A stretch of 64,000 nucleotides of DNA from Carnegiea gigantea (Eukaryota; Streptophyta; Magnoliopsida; Caryophyllales; Cactaceae): assembly GCA_029747015.1 (NCBI GenBank), contig JAKOGI010000359.1:258001-322000 (forward strand), given 5' to 3'. Positions 22,675 through 34,632 of the stretch are shown piece after piece; positions within the stretch are counted from its first letter, which is position 1; each line of letters begins with the position of its first letter. The notes below the pieces were generated by a model that had not been told where the DNA came from, made no database searches, and saw only the letters and a program-made list of their open reading frames with translations. A program made the translations under genes and the position numbers.

Positions 22675-24835
22675 AGGCTCCACCCTCCCTGTACCCACCC
22701 CATACCTGCCTCATACCTGTGTTACTAATACCTACCCCGTATCCGCCCTATACCCACCGTACTAAGTTTGTGGTTGGTTTGAACTTTGAACTATTTGCTA
22801 TGTTTTTAGACTTTTGTCATGTCATGGGAAATAGACGATCTTGTTTAGATTACGTATTTAGAAGCTTCTACTTGTGGATGTTCTAAGACTATCATAGTCT
22901 TATACTGTTATGATCATGATGTATTGTTGGAACTCAGAAGCTTAGTATGAATGTGGCGTGTTTTCTTCTTTGGTTGAATATGGGTATGAAATGGGTTCGA
23001 TTTTTTTTATATATATGTACTCGAATAAAACCCGCAATACCCGGTGGGTATGGGTATGGGCATGGATACTGATTTTCTAAATGGGTATGGGTGAGGGTAC
23101 AGCAAAACCCGCCCCATACCAGTCCCATTGCCAGCCCTAATTATAAATAGGTCCATAAGGATAAGAAGGTGAATTGGTAGCCCTTAGATTCAGAAAGTAT
23201 GCTTCACTTTAGTGGATAAATTTGTGTGCTAAACGAGTGAGAAACCGAAAGGAGAAGATTAGAACATTAGAAAAGATGAAATCTAAGCTCAAATCTCAAT
23301 TCTTACTCACCTCCTATGTACAAGACAATTACTCCCAACTACAAAACTTAACTCAAGGAAGTATGAGTGTTGAGGAGTACATAAGAGAGTTTGAAAAATT
23401 CTTAATTAAGTGTGATATTCAAGACCCTGATGATCAAACTATAGTGAGGTACTTAAGAGGCCTTGATCCTAAGTATGATAATGTCGTCGAATTGTAAAAA
23501 TACTCAACGTTCGATGAGGCTTTTGTCTTAGCTCATAAAATTAAACAACAAAGGAAAGCCAAGCCTTTCAAATGTGATTTTCCATTATCCCTAGCCCAGA
23601 GCCAACCCTTTAAGAACGGGAGACCAATTCCTTCACCCAAACCTAGGGTTGATCCTCCCTTTACCCCATCGAAAAACCAAATCCCATAAAAAATCCCACT
23701 ATCACAAAATGCACCTAATCCTACTCCTTTGGGCACTAGAAGGTGTTTTAAGTGTCAAGGGTAGCTACAGACTGCCTAAACAGTAATTATTATTTTGAGG
23801 AAGGAGCTGATGAGGGAGGAATGGCTATTTTGAGAAGAGCTTCGAGTGGTGTAAAAAGAGATAAAGATGAGCGAGGAGAGAACATATTTCATTCCAGATG
23901 CACGGTCTAGGGAAAAGTATACTCTTTGATTATTGATGGTGGAAGTTGTGCTAATGTTGTTTCACTTAGTATGGTGGAGAATTTTAATCTTCGTGCGACT
24001 TCCCATCTACACCCCTATAATATCCAATTGCTTAACCAAGGCAAAGGGTTACAACTGAAGTCTAAATGCTTGATTTCTTTCTCTATTGGAAAGAACTACC
24101 AAGATGAGTTATGGTGTGACATGATTGCTATGGATGCATACCATATTTTGTTCGGAAGAGCATGGATGTTTGATAGAAAAGTTATGCATAAAGGTTATCA
24201 AAACTCTTACACAAGTTTGAAAAGAGGGGAAAAGATTACCTTGGTCCCTTTACCCCCTTCCCAACTCTACAAAAGCAAACCAGGAAAGAACTATAAGCGT
24301 TCAAACCTTTTTTTCACTTTTATTTAACCATTATTTAAAGCTCGTTATCATGAATTTAGAGCTTTCAAGCAATGGATTCTTAATGTTCAAGATAAATTCG
24401 AAGGTTCAACCCTAGGCCATCCATTAGCTATCTTAATCCTTAAACATTTTAACAGTCTTTTTCCAGATAATAAGATTACAATCAACTATAGGTATGCCAT
24501 ACCTACACTTGAGGATTTGCTAGATGAATTACATGGCTTAAAGGTGTTCTCTAAGATTGATTTAAGGAGTAGTTACTACTAGATTTGAATCAAAGAAGGT
24601 GATGAATAGAAGATAATTTTTAAGACCAAAAGAGGTTGGTTTGAGTAGTTAGTAATATTTTAGCCTGGAGATCTCATTTGGATCCATGAAGAAAGTTTTA
24701 ATGGCAATGCTTATAGAGTTGATTTGCTTGGCGACTATGGTGTATCAGCCATGTTCAATGTAGCAGATTTAAGTACATACTCGGAAGATGATTATCTAGC
24801 ATATTTGAGGTAAACTCTCTTCAACAAGAAGAGGA
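22168..24835 (+). pseudogene. R internal 3: gag-protease-deleted pol, interrupted by a MITE
   Basis: The start codon is lost: the ATG of copies 2 and 4 reads AAG near 22166. A 593-bp hAT-like MITE (22547-23139) splits gag. The gag domain continues at 23222-23497 with only scattered damage (QGSMSVEEYIREFEKFLIKC). The zinc knuckle has lost its middle near 23755. The protease motif LIIDGGSCANVVSLSMV at 23926 is intact, and the open frame continues through a FGRAWMFDRK motif to 24327. RT start (KIDLRS near 24555) joins the integrase end near 24660 at the shared deletion. This is the copy with the best protease. Confidence 0.82.
22547..23139. mobile_element. hAT-like MITE with GGGTAT tandem hexamers
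   Basis: The ends are TAGGGCTGGTAAT on the left and ATTGCCAGCCCTA on the right, a near-perfect terminal inverted repeat. The flanks attacgaa (22539-22546) and attataaa (23140-23147) match at 6 of 8 positions and fit an 8-bp hAT target duplication. The other R copies read straight through gattacaaagaggtc at this point, confirming an insertion. Inside, GGGTAT hexamers repeat near both ends. There is no transposase, so it is non-autonomous. The small frames within it are not genes. Confidence 0.88.
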
Positions 24836-26126
24836 TGAGGGGGTCCATTAATGTAGCATGATTTAGGCCTTCAAATTAGTTAAGGAGCTCCAAGTTTGTG
24901 AGCCAAAGTCCAAGAGATGGTCTGCGCATTGCAAGGATCAAAATCAGACCCATCCAGGTTAGAGACCATACCAAAATCAAGTTTTGTGCACATTATTTCT
25001 TAATCCTCCCTGAGGTTTAAGACCAAATTTTTTGCTTAGTGTGATAGTTAAGGGAGTTCACTACCAGACATGCAAAGAAGTTTAAGTTAAATCAAGTGTA
25101 AGTGGAATATTCAAGTACATTTTGTTAACTATGATAGATTAGCATCTTATCTAACTCGGTTTGGTTTGTTAGGTGTTTTAAGCACCTTAACCCTAATTTA
25201 GCCTTGGTTTCTCAGTAAAGGGTCTTGTTAGCATCTTGAGGAATCTCCTAGGCAATGAAACCTAGTGAACGTCAGCAAGAAAAGGGACACATGGCTGCAT
25301 TAAAACCAAGCAAAATCGGCTCTTTGAGCACAGTTACTTCACCAAGAGGTTTAGGTTTTCCCTTTTAGAAGGGTTTTACTTTAGTTGTCTTGTTGACTTG
25401 TTAGATACCGAGGATTGTTGGAAACATTCTCATGCTCTCCTTAATGCCTAAATAATGCAAGTGACCACTAGAATGCAAGGGAGAAGACACCAACCTCAAT
25501 CAGGATGGCCAGCCGCAAAGGGAGAGGGGCAGCAGCCTTTTTCTCTGCGAAGCAACCTTTTTCTCTCCCCTCATGTGCAAGAAAGTCCTTTAAGCTATTT
25601 AACATGATCAAGGTTGAGTTTAGTCATTAGTATTTTTATTTACAGGACTCATTGTTTATAATTAGCTTAATTTAGCATGCTTTATATATTTTATTAACTT
25701 AAACTAGTTGAGAGGTTTCCAATGCAGGAAGAAACCTCCTCCCTCCATACTCATTAAGTGATGGACATGTATAGGGGGTTTTTTGAAGCATATTTTGTAT
25801 TCACTTTGAGTGTTGAATCAAGAAAGTTGAGCTTTACTCCTTTTAATGTGTTAAACACATTACTTGCTTATCATTGCTTAGGTCGAGCTAGGTGGTGATA
25901 AAGTGATTCTTAATCCTTATATAGGTGGTGTTTCTGTATGTTAAATGAGATTAAGAGACCTAAGCTTGTTCTTAGGGTGATTCTATATCTAAACACAAGT
26001 TTACTTTTGTTTAATCCTTTCCTCTCTTCACTCAGATTCACCTAAACTCTAGCCAAAGTTCCATTTGTTCTTAGCCAACTTACATTCAATCTTGAGCGTG
26101 AGTTGAGTTCTTATATGCATCCATCA
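24836..26126 (+). repeat. R family LTR3
   Basis: It starts TGAGGGGGTCC after AAGAAGAGGA and ends GCATCCATCA. About 1.29 kb, colinear with the other R LTRs. Confidence 0.87.
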
Positions 26127-26130
26127 ACTT

Positions 26131-26142
26131 TGGTATTAGAGC
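26131..26142 (+). other. Primer-binding site of R internal 4
   Basis: It reads TGGTATTAGAGC, with the same C-to-T change as in internal 3. Confidence 0.9.
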
Positions 26143-26260
26143 TAAGTTTCTCCTTGGCTTTGAAACCAGCCCCACACATTCTAAATTAGCTAAACACACA
26201 CTCCAAACACAAGCGGAAATACAAACCCGTTTGAATTCAAATTCAGCCATGAGCGCAAGT

Positions 26261-28427
26261 ATGACTTAGAAGAGAAATTTGATGTGTTGATGTGAAGTTA
26301 TCAAACTATTTCATCTTCTAATCAATAGCTGAAGAAATCTAATCAAGAATATAAGAATCAAAATGGGTACTAGAAGCGTCAACTGGGCGAAGCAGCAAAA
26401 CAAAGAAGAAAGGTCTAGATAGCCTAACTTGTACTATTCATGGTGATGAGGATGAAGAAGCAAATTAATCCTTTGAGTGCTTTTGATGAGGGTGAACCTC
26501 AAGTAATGGCACGAAGGGAGCGTTGACTACCAGCCATTTATAACGATTTTAGGGTTGAAATTATGGAGTTTGAAGGCAACTTAGACCCGGATGCATTTTG
26601 AGAGTTGGTACGTACCATTTAAAGGATCTTTTATTATAGAGAGGTCCTTGAGGATAACAAGGTGAAACTAGTAGCCCTTGGACTTAAAAAGTATGCTTTA
26701 ATTCGGTGGACAAATTTGTGTGATAAAAGAGTAAGAAGCCGAATGGAGAAGATCAGAACATGGGAAATGATGAAATCCAAGCTAAAATCTCGATTCGTAC
26801 CCGCTTCCATGTACAAGGTAGTTACTCCCAACCACAACTTAACTTAAGGAAGTATGAGTGCTAAGGAGTGCACAAGAGAGTTTGAAAAACTCTTAATCAA
26901 GTGTGACATTCAAGAGCCTGAAGATCAAACTATAGTGGGGTACTTGGGAGGCTTTGATCTTAAGTATGCTAATGTCGTCAAATTGCAGCAATACTCAACT
27001 TTCAATGAGGTTTGTGTCTTAGCTCCTAAAATTAAACAACAAAGGGAAGACAAGCTTTAAAATGTGATTTTCCAAGATCCCCATGTTAGAGCCAACCCTT
27101 TAATAAGGGGAGCCCAATTTCTTCAGCTAAACCTACAGTTGGTCCTTCATTTACCCCACCAAAAAACCAAATTCGGCAAAAAGCCCTACCTCCACAAAAT
27201 AGACCTAATCCTAGTCCTTTGGGCACTAGAAGTTGTTCCAAGTGTCAAGAATTTGGACACAAAGGTGTAGACTGCCTAAATGTTAAGGTCATTACTTTGG
27301 CCGAATGGGAGGCAGTAACGGAGGAAGAGAATGAGGAGGAAAAGGAGGTTTATCTAGCGAAAGAACAAGAGGAGAATCAGGAAGAAGTTAAGAAGGGAGA
27401 TGATGAAGGCCAAATGCTTGTTTTGAGAAGAGCTTTGAGTGGTGTAAAAGGAGATAAAGATGAGCGAAGAGAGAACATATTTCATTCCATATGCACAGTC
27501 CAAGGAAAAGTATGCTCCTTGATAATTGATGGTGGAAACTGTGCTAATGTTGTTTCACTTAGCATGGTGGAGAAATTTAATCCCCATGCTTCTGCCCATT
27601 GATACCCCTATAATATCCAATGGCTTAACCAAGCAGAGGGTTACAAATGAACTCTAGATGCTTGATTTCTTTTTCCATTAGAAAGAATTATCAAGATAAG
27701 TTATGGTGTGACGTGATTCCCATAGATGCATGCCATATTTTGCTTGTCAGACCATGGATGTTTGACAGAAAGGTTATGAATAATGGACATCAAAGCACTT
27801 GTGCATATTCTAAAGGAGAAAAAAAGATTACCTTAGTCGCTTTACCCCCTTTCCAACTCTACAAAAGCAAACCACAAAAGAACCATGAGCGTTTGAGCCT
27901 TTTTCTCACTGTGGTTAAAAATTATTTAAAGCTCCTTATCATGAATTTAGAGGTTTTAAAGAATGGATTCTTGCTATTCAAGATGACTCCCAAGGTTTAA
28001 CCCCAAGTCACCCATTAGCCATCTTAATTCTTAAACGTTCGAACCATCTTTTTCCAGATAATAAGATTACAATCAAGTATTAGGACCCCATACATAAAAT
28101 TGAGGATATGCTGGATGAATTACATGTGTCAAAGGTGTTTTTGAAGATTGATTTAAGGAGTGGTTACCACCAGATTCTAATTAGAGAAGATAATGAATGG
28201 AAGACAGCTTTTAAGACCTTAAGAGGCTTATTTGAGTGGTTTGTCATATTTTAGCCTGCAGATCTCACTTAGATCCATGAAGAAAGTGTTAATGGCAATG
28301 CTTATAAGATTGATTTGCCTGGCGACTATGGCGTATTAGCCACGTTCAACATGGCAAATTTAAGTCCATACTTGGAAGATGATTATCTAGTAGATTTAAG
28401 GGCAAATTCTATTCAACAAGGAGAGGA
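26261..28427 (+). pseudogene. R internal 4: gag-protease-deleted pol
   Basis: The start ATG at 26261 is followed within two codons by a frameshift stop (one T lost). The gag domain is seen at 26662-27060 (ECTREFEKLLIKCDIQ). The zinc knuckle CSKCQEFGHKGVDC is intact at 27234-27275. A Glu-rich linker leads to protease LIIDGGNCANVVSLSMV near 27520, then LISFSIRKNYQDKLW and FDRKVM. The RT start [11 protein letters not shown] (near 28150) joins the integrase end at about 28250. The end reads YLEDDYLVDLRANS before the LTR. It is similar in state to internal 3 but without the MITE. Confidence 0.82.
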
Positions 28428-29673
28428 TTGGAGGTCCATTAATGCCGTATGATTAAGGCCTTCAAGCTAGTCAAGTAAGTCCAAGTTCAAGAGCTAAAGC
28501 CTAGGAGATGGTCCTAGCATTGCAAGGATCTAAATCAGACCTACCAGGGTTAGAGACCATGCATAAACCCGATTTTGTGCGCATTATTTCTTAAGCCTCC
28601 ATGAGGTTTAAGACCAAATTTTTTTAGTATGATATTGAAGGAAGTTAGCTACGAAGGCATGTGAAGAATTTCAAGTTAAATCAAGTGTAAGTTGAAGATT
28701 CAAGTGCATTTTATCAACCGTGCTAGATTAGCACCTTATCTAACCCGGTTTGGTCTATTAGGAGTTTTAAGCACCTTAACCCTGATTTAGTCCTAATTTC
28801 TCTATAAGAGGGGTTTGCTAACATCGTTAGGATTCACCCCAACCAAGAAAACCAGGTGAAAGTCAGTAAGAGAAGGAACATATGGCTGCACCAAAACCGA
28901 GCAAAAATCAGCTCTTTGAGGTCGGTTACTTCAGCAAGAGGTTTTCCCTCCTAGGAGGGTTTCCTATAGCTATCTCCTTTCCTTGTTGGATACATAGGAC
29001 AGCTAAAAACATCCTCATCCTCTCCTTAATGCCTAGGTAATGAATGTAACCACTAGAATACAAGGGAAAAGACACCTAGGTCAATTCGGATGGCCAGTCG
29101 CAAAGGGGGAAGGTCGGCACCCTTTTTCTTTCTCTTCCATGTGCAAGAAAGTCCTTTAAGTAACTAAGATGATCAAGGTTGAGTTTAGTAATTATTATTT
29201 TGATTTACTGGAATCATTGTTTGTAATTAGCTTAATTCATTATGCTTTGTAAATTTTGTTAACTTAAACTAGTTTAGATGTTTCCTAAGTAGGAAAAAAC
29301 CTTCTCCCTTCCCAAGCAGCAAAGGATAGACATGGATAATGGGTTTTGGAACCTCATTTGTAATCAACTTGGAGTATTAAACCAAGAAAGTTAAGCTTTT
29401 CTCTTTTGAATGTTTTAAACACTTTACTTGCTCATCCTTGCTTAGGTCAGGCTAGGTTGTGATCAAGTGAGTCTTAATCGTTATTTAGGTGCTGATTCTA
29501 TGTACTAAATAAGATGAAGGGCCCTAAACTTGTTCTTAGTGGTGATTTTAGTTTTATTTAATCCTTCCCTCTTTTCATGTGGCTTTACCTAAACTCTAGC
29601 TAATGTTCAGTTTGTTTTTAGCTAATTTGCATCCAATATTGAGTGTGAGTTGAGTTCTTATGTGCATCCATCA
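28428..29673 (+). repeat. R family LTR4 (right edge of array)
   Basis: It starts TTGGAGGTCC (two bases lost from TGATGGAGG) and ends GCATCCATCA at 29673. A TATA-like CTATAAGAGG lies near 28813. No PBS follows. Instead satellite sequence starts at once, so this is the outer 3' LTR. The base run ccttt (29674-29678) is the expected target duplication position. Confidence 0.87.
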
Positions 29674-32600
29674 CCTTTTTATTCCCTTATCCTTATTTTA
29701 GGCATTAGCTTCTCCTTGGTGGGAGTTCTCTAGGGTCACAAAGGAGCCTCAAATGAAAACACACGTAGAGTTAAAGCTAGTTCCTAGTTTGCCTAGGTTT
29801 GTAGCTTACAGACACATCTTTTCTTCTTTTACACTTAGTTTTACCACATGGTGAGAGCTTCGTGGGCATGAAATAAGAGCACTTAATGAAATCACAACAA
29901 CAGTGTAGTTTGTTCTTATATGTGGCAAGGTGCTTTATTTGTTGTTGCACATTTCAATCTCTTACACCCATTTTAAAGGATTAGTTTCCACTTGGGGGGA
30001 GCTATTTGTGGGCAAAATTAGAGACCTAAATGTGTACATAAGTAATGTTAAAAATTAGCTCCTTAGTTTAGCTAAGTTTTTGATTTGTAGCCACACCCTT
30101 CATTTCTTTACTCTCATTCCTCATAGTGCCAGTAATTTATGGATGAAATTGGAGTCCTAAATGAAAACATGAGTACGGTTAAAGTTAGTTGTTATTTCTG
30201 GCCATTTGTTCTATTCTGTCACACCCGTTCTAAAGCATTAGTCTTGGAGGGAGCTATTTGGATAAATCGAAGTCCCAAATGATAGCATAAGTAGAGTTCA
30301 AAGTTACTTTGTAAGTTTAGCTAGGTTCCTTATTTGTAGATGCACCTTTTATTCTTTTACACTCATTTTAGGGCATTGCTTTTAACATGGCGGGAGCTCT
30401 TTGTGGGTGAAATTAGAGCCTAAAATGAGAACACAACAAAATTGGAAGTCAATTCTTGAGTTTTGCATGGTTCTTGATTTGTAGACACAGAGCAGTAGTT
30501 TACCCTTGGTGAGAGCTCTTTCTGGGCAAAATTAAAGCCCTAAATAAAAACATAACTGTAGAGAAAGTTAGGTCTTAAGTTTAGCTAGCTTCTTGATTTG
30601 TAACTACATCTTTCATTATGATGCATTCATTTTAGCACATTAGTTTCCTCTTAGTGGGAGCTCTTTGTATGTGGAATAGCTCTTAAGTTTGCACAAGTTC
30701 TTTGATTGTGGCCACACCTTGTAGTTTCTTGCACTCATTTTGGGCATTATTTTTCTCTTTGTGAAATATCTCTGTGGGTGAATTTAGTCCCTAAACGAAA
30801 ACATAACTAAAGTTTTAATTTGTTCTTAAGTTTGACTAGGCTCTTGATTCATACCCACGCCTCTTATTTCCTTGCGCTCATTTTACCATCCATTTTCGCT
30901 TAGTAGGTGCTCTTTGTTGGTGAAATTGGAGCCCTAATTGAGGACACAACTAGAGTTAAAGTTAGTTTTTAAGTTCTTCTAGATTCTTAATTCATAGCCA
31001 CACCTTTCATTTCTTTGCAGTCATTTTGTGACATTAGGTTTCTCTTACTGGGAGCTCTTTGTAGGAGAAATTGGAGCTCCAAATGAAAACACCACTGAAG
31101 TTGAAGCAAGTTCCTAAGTTTAGCTAGGTTCATGATTTGTAGGCACTCCTTTCGTCTCTTGTAGCAATTTCAAAATGTTAGTTTCCCCTTGGTAGGATCT
31201 CCACGGGGGTGTAATTAAAGCCCTAAATGAAAGCACAACTATACTTAGATGCTAATACATAAGTTTGGCCATGTTCTCTGCCTTTGCTCAAACCTATTCT
31301 CTTGCACTCATTTTAGGACCTCAATTTCATATTTGTGGCAGTCCTTTTAGGGTGAAATTAGTTCCTAAATGAAAAATTAGTCAGCTTTGGCTTTGTTAAT
31401 TGTGTGAATGCGCACATTTTACTCTCTTGCACACATTTTATGGCATTAGTTTGAACTTAGAGGGAGCTCTTTATAAATGAAATTGGAGTCCTAAATCAAA
31501 ACACAAACAGAGGTAAAGTTAGATCTTAAATTTGGCCAGGTTCTTATTTGTAGTCATGTCGTTTATTTTCTTACAGTCCATTTTGGACATTACTTTCAAC
31601 ATGATGTGAGCTCTTTATAGGTGAAATTGGAGCCTCGAATAAGAATACAATTAGAGCTGGAGTTAATTGTTAAGTTTGGCTGGGTTCTTGATTTAAAGCC
31701 ACTCATTTCATTCTCTCGTACCCATTTTAGAGCATTATTTTTCCTTTGGAGGGAGCTCTTTGTGGAAAAAATTAGAGCCCCAAATGAAACATAAATAGAA
31801 ATAAAAGTTACTTCTTAAGTTTGGTTAAGTTCTTGATTTGTAACAACACCTTTCATTCACTTGCGGCCTTTTTATGCCATTAGTTTTTTTCTTTATGGGT
31901 GCTCATTTTGTATGGAATTGGCTACCCAAAAGGGAACACAACTAGAGATGAAATTAGTTCTCAAGTTTGGCTAGATTCTTTACCTGTAGCCATACCTTTT
32001 CTCTTGCTCCCATTTTAGAGTATTAGTTTCCCCTTGGTGAGATCACTTTGTGGGTGAAGTGGGAGCTCTAGAAGAAGGAAAAACTGGATTCAAAAGTTAG
32101 CTCTTATGTTCAACAACATTCTTTATTTGTAGGCACACCTTTTATCCCCTTGTCCTCATTTTAGGGCGTTAACTTCCATATTTGCGGGAGTTGTTAGGAA
32201 GTTAAGGTGGAGCTAAGGAAAACACATTTAGAGTTAAAGCTAGTTCCTAGCATGCCTAGGTTCGTAGTTTATAGGCATAACTTTTGTTCTCTTACACACA
32301 TTTTTCCCACATGGTGAGAGCTCTTCGTGGGCAAAATTGAAGACCGAAATGTAAACACAAGTGGAGTTAAAAGTTGGCTCTTAAGTTTGGCTAAGTTCTT
32401 GATTTGTAGGCACACCCTTCACTTCCTCTCATTTCATCTTGGTAGTAGTTCTCTGTGGATGAAATTACAGCCACAAATGAAAACACGAGTGGGCATAAGT
32501 TACTTCTTAAGTTTGGATAGATTCTTTATTTCTAACCATTCCTTTTGTTCTCTGACACTTATTTAGGGCATAACTTTCTCCTTGGTGGTAGATATTTGTG

Positions 32601-33182
32601 GATAAATTGAAGCCTCAAATGAATGCACAAGTAGAGTCAAAGTTACTGCTTAAGTTTGGCTAGGTTCATAGCTTGTAGGCGCACCTTTAATTCTTTTCAC
32701 ACATTTTAGGGCATTGGTTTTAACATGGTGGGATATCTTTGTGGGTGAAATTAGAGCCCCAAATAAGAACACAACTAAAGCAGAAGTTTTAGCTTGTTCT
32801 TTAGGTTGGCTAGGCTCTTGATTCGTAGCTATGTCTTTTATTTCCTTGCACTCATTTTATGCCATTAGGTTCCTCTTAGTAGGTGGTCTTTGTGGGTGAA
32901 ATTAGAGCCCCAATTGAGGGCGCAATTAGAGTTAAAGTTAGTTCTTAAATTTTTCTAAATTGTTAATTCATAGCCACACTGTTCATTTCCTTATGCTCAT
33001 TTAACGGCACTAGTTTCTTGTCATTGGGACCTCTTTATGGGAGAAATTGGAGCTCCAAATGAAACCAACATTGTGGTTGAAGCTAGTTCTTACGTTTGGC
33101 TAGGTTCCTGATTTGCTGCCACACTGTTTGTCTCTTGGATTCACGTTGGAGCGTTGGTTTCCCTCGGTCGGATCTCCACAAG
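29674..33182. repeat. Satellite array, left block (about 145-bp monomer)
   Basis: Monomers recur with shared words such as GGGAGCTCTTTGTGGGTGAA, GAGTTAAAGTTAGTTCTTAAG, GGCTAGGTTCTTGATTTGTAG and CTCATTTTAGGGCATTAG. Spacing between successive GAGCTC words is mostly 141-146 bp, shorter where a monomer has a deletion. Monomers diverge from each other by roughly a fifth. No coding sequence was recognised; the open frames here are accidental. Confidence 0.93.
29697..32156. repeat. Higher-order repeat unit 1
   Basis: Starts at a distinctive monomer pair: TTAGGCATTAGCTTC with GGGAGTTCTCTAGGG, followed by a TTTTACCACATGGTGAGAG monomer. The same pair returns at 32157, 34633 and 37078. Length is about 2.46 kb, or 17 monomers. 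Confidence 0.85.
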
Positions 33183-34632
33183 TTGGGGTGTTCATCGGTC
33201 CAAATCCGGACCAGATCGGACCGAGTTGGACCGATGATCGAATAAGAGGGAAGTTATAGACCGTGGACTGGACTGAATAAATCAAATATCGGACCCCGAT
33301 CGGACCTAAAAAAATGGATTGGGCTGGACCAGACTGAATTGCCACGCTAGAACATCTTATATTTTTTTCAATATGAACTACTTCAACATATTTCCACAAT
33401 GAGAAACAAGTTAATATTCTTGAACGTTTGAGAAATTATAACTTGCAAAAGAAAATTGAAATTGAACAAGTAAAAAGTCCATTTTTAAATTTTTTTAATT
33501 CAATCCTCAGTCCGGACCGGTGGACCGAAGACCGAATAAAAAACATTTGTGGACCGTAGACCGAACCGAATTCATTCGCTTCTATCCAATCCAATTCAAG
33601 CCGGTCTTCGATCCGCTCTCGATTTCGACTAAATAATGAATAGCCCTATCCACGAAGGTGAAATTAAAGCCTCAAATGAAAACACAACTATAGTTAGAAG
33701 CTAATAGTTCAGGTTTGCCACATTCTTTGTTTATAGTGACACCTTTCCTTCCCTTGGCACTCATTTTAGGGCATCAGTTTCCTGTTTGTGGGAATCCTTT
33801 GGGCGGTGAAACTGGATTCTTAAATGAAAGCACTACTAGAGTTAAAGTTAAATCATCAAGTTGTGCTTTGTTTGTTATGTGTATGCCACCTTTTATTCTC
33901 TTACACTCATTTTTAGGGAATAGTTTTAACTTGGTGGGAACTCTTTGTAGATGAAATTGGAGCTCTAAATCAAAACACAACTAAAGGTAAAGTAATTAAG
34001 TTTGGAGAGGTTCTTTGTTTGTAGCCACTCCGATCATTTTCTTACACTCATTTTTTGACTTTACTATGCACATGATGACACCCCTTTGTCGGTGAAATTA
34101 GAGCCCCTAATGAAGACACACTTAGGGTTGGAGTTAGTTGTTATGTTTCGCTAGGTTCTTGATTTGAAGCCACTTGTTTTATTTTCTTACACCCATGTTA
34201 GAGCATTAGTCTCCCTTTGGCAGGAGCTCTTTGTGGGCTAAAATAGAGCCCCAATGAAAACACAAGAAGAGATGAAAGTTAGGTTTTAAGTTTGGTTAAG
34301 TTCTTAATTTATAACCATAACTTTCATTCACTTGCGCACATTTTATGCTATTAGTTTCCTCCTAGTGGGCACTCTTTTTGCGTTAAATTAGCATCCCAAA
34401 AGGAAATACATTTAGAGTTGTAGTTAGTTCTTGAGTCTGGCAAGATTCCTCATTTGTAGCGACACCCTTTTTTTTCTCTTGCTCCCATTTCAGAGCATTT
34501 GCTTCCGCTTGGCGGGATCTCTTTGTGGCTGAAGTGGGAGCCCCAAAAGAAGGCACATCTAGAGTTAAAAGTTAGCTCTTAAAGTTGGCTACATTCTTTT
34601 TTGTAGGGACACCTTTTTATTCTCTTGCCCTC
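32157..34632. repeat. Higher-order repeat unit 2 (with MITE and a deletion)
   Basis: It spans 2.48 kb but includes the 466-bp MITE. It has lost about 360 bp near 32790, where the monomer carrying AACATGGTGGG jumps to the one carrying GACTAGGCTCTTGATT. Units 1 and 3 have two to three further monomers at that point. Confidence 0.8.
33183..33648. mobile_element. hAT-like MITE inside satellite
   Basis: 466 bp with imperfect terminal inverted repeats (TTGGGGTGTTCAT left, ATGAATAGCCCTA right). The flanks tccacaag (33175-33182) and tccacgaa (33649-33656) match at 6 of 8 positions, fitting an 8-bp hAT duplication. The interior is rich in GGACCG/CGGTCC words of both polarities (ggtccggacc type), so it can fold into a long stem. 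No transposase is present. The equivalent monomer near 31195 in unit 1 lacks the insertion. Confidence 0.87.

Larger units (their letters stand above)
16041..29673 (+). mobile_element. R family: tandem LTR-sharing array of internally deleted Gypsy elements
   Basis: The order is internal 1 (partial, 16041-17381), LTR1, internal 2, LTR2, internal 3, LTR3, internal 4, LTR4, all on the plus strand. Each LTR is about 1.2-1.3 kb. LTRs 1, 2 and 3 are each followed by a PBS that begins the next internal region. All four internal regions keep gag, protease and the start of RT, then jump to the last part of integrase. The right edge (29673) lies in mid-monomer of the satellite that follows, so the array was inserted into satellite DNA. 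The left edge is cut at 16040. Confidence 0.85.

Noticed and set aside
22583..22680. GGGTAT repeats as interstitial telomere sequence
   Set aside because: The plant telomere unit is TTTAGGG. The hexamers lie inside a MITE with clear inverted ends and a target duplication.
32327..32566. 79-codon frame inside the satellite
   Set aside because: Accidental opening across satellite monomers, not kept in the equivalent monomers of higher-order units 1 and 3.
33100..33399. 99-codon minus-strand frame
   Set aside because: It crosses the satellite/MITE border at 33182/33183 and covers MITE inverted repeats. It has no motif and is absent from equivalent monomers.
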